A DNA stretch of 5,733 bases from an uncultured Chlorobiales bacterium. GTDB taxonomy: Bacteria; Bacteroidota; Chlorobiia; Chlorobiales; Thermochlorobacteraceae. Made by a program: the position numbers and the translations under genes. Under the pieces are notes generated by a model that made no database searches, had not been told where the DNA came from, and was given only the letters and a program-made list of their open reading frames with translations. Location: positions 1-5,733 of the forward strand of contig CALGMC010000062.1 in assembly GCA_937959145.1 (NCBI GenBank), written 5' to 3'. Positions 5,041 through 5,733 of this stretch are shown piece by piece. Within the stretch, counting starts at the first letter, position 1. Every line of letters begins with the position of its first letter.

Positions 5041-5733
5041 ATGCACTTTTCACTGCTCGATTGGCTTGTCGTTTTGATTTACATCGTTGGCGTTACCTTG
5101 TTCGGCATTTTCAAAGGCGGCAGGCAAATTTCTGCAAAAGATTATTTCCTTTCCGAAGAAAAAATCAGTTGGTGGGCAGTCGGCGTGGCGATAGTCGCAA
5201 CCGAAACCTCCGCACTGACCTTCATTTCCGTGCCCGGCATTGCTTACAAGGGCAACTTCAACTTTCTTCAACTTGCGATTGGCTACTTTATCGGTCGCGT
5301 GATTGTCGCATATTTCTTTTTGCCGAAATACTACGCAGGCGAACTCACCACCGCCTACGCCTTGATGGAATCGCGCTTCGGGCTTCCGCTCCGCCGATTG
5401 ACCTCGCTCGTCTTTATCATCACGCGCATTTTTGCCGACGGCGTGCGCCTTTATGCGACTGCCATTCCACTCGTCATTATTTTTCGCGGATATAACCTCT
5501 TTGGCGGCATTTCCGACGCTACGCTCTACACGATTGGCATTGTGCTCATTGCACTTGTTACCTTGCTTTATGTTCAACTCGGCGGCGTGCGCGCCGTCAT
5601 TTGGACAGATTTCATTCAACTTTTCGTCTACCTTTTAGGCGGCGGCTTGACCGTCTTTCTCCTGCTCCAACAATCAGAGAATTTTATTATTCCAATAACA
5701 GCAATTCAAGATAGTGGCAAGTTTTCCGTTCTG
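5041..5733 (+). CDS. Sodium:solute symporter (SSS/SLC5 family), N-terminal 231 residues, cut by the window edge
   Basis: The frame is open from ATG at 5041 to the right edge. The sequence is strongly hydrophobic, with membrane segments near residues 7-23, 44-66, 75-94, 118-147, 161-180 and 189-209. The block YFLSEEKISWWAVG (35-48), with ATETSALTF (53-61) in the following helix, is typical of SSS proteins, and GGVRAVIWTDFIQ (181-193) is the family signature. Such proteins use the Na+ gradient to import sugars, amino acids or other small solutes across the inner membrane; full members have 13-15 helices and about 500-600 residues. The substrate cannot be assigned from this half. The start fits because the first helix begins at once, although CTTAAACGA before the ATG offers no Shine-Dalgarno. 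It is separated from bchD by 420 bp of repeats, so it is probably a separate transcription unit. Confidence 0.93.
   Translation, partial: MHFSLLDWLVVLIYIVGVTLFGIFKGGRQISAKDYFLSEEKISWWAVGVAIVATETSALTFISVPGIAYKGNFNFLQLAIGYFIGRVIVAYFFLPKYYAGELTTAYALMESRFGLPLRRLTSLVFIITRIFADGVRLYATAIPLVIIFRGYNLFGGISDATLYTIGIVLIALVTLLYVQLGGVRAVIWTDFIQLFVYLLGGGLTVFLLLQQSENFIIPITAIQDSGKFSVL

Noticed and set aside
5050..5619. Open frame of 189 codons on the minus strand
   Set aside because: Antisense to the symporter gene, highly polar with Asn/Lys/Ala bias from reading hydrophobic codons backwards, and no recognised family.

Overview
The window reads as a piece of chromosome from a Gram-negative, probably chlorophototrophic bacterium. 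The best guess is the Chlorobiota (Chloroherpeton/Thermochlorobacter-like) or a neighbouring Bacteroidota-side lineage. The reasons are an adjacent BchI/BchD pair of Mg-chelatase AAA+ subunits, no convincing Shine-Dalgarno sequence in front of any of the five genes, roughly balanced base composition, and 7-bp repeat clusters in the one long gap. The assignment is inference; no rRNA or marker gene is present.

Layout. Positions 1-1562 on the minus strand hold feoA followed 3 bp later by feoB, which runs off the left edge: the cytosolic accessory protein and the G-protein-coupled membrane permease for ferrous iron. A near-perfect 29-bp palindrome (1566-1594) lies directly upstream of feoA and overlaps a plausible promoter, so it looks like a metal-responsive operator. 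The divergent gap (1563-1709) separates feoAB from bchI and bchD on the plus strand (1710-4620), which sit 1 bp apart. BchI carries a complete set of AAA+ motifs. BchD carries a degenerate AAA+ domain, an acidic/proline/asparagine-rich linker and a VWA (integrin-I-like) domain with an intact MIDAS motif. Together they form the ATP-driven motor of Mg-chelatase, which with BchH (not in the window) inserts Mg2+ into protoporphyrin IX as the first committed step of bacteriochlorophyll synthesis. Because no large subunit is visible, a related cobalt-chelatase role is not formally excluded.

Positions 4621-5040 contain no supportable gene. They hold a stem-loop just after bchD, then four clusters of degenerate 7-bp repeats whose polarity alternates (+,-,+,-), with a second, imperfect inverted block between the third and fourth clusters. 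From 5041 to the right edge is the N-terminal part of a sodium:solute symporter (SSS family) with its signature motif; its substrate cannot be read from the sequence.

No wholly new system is evident. The most interesting points are the feo operator architecture, the three cysteines of BchI that match the redox-active positions of plant CHLI, an enlarged loop in FeoB, and the polarity-alternating repeat array.
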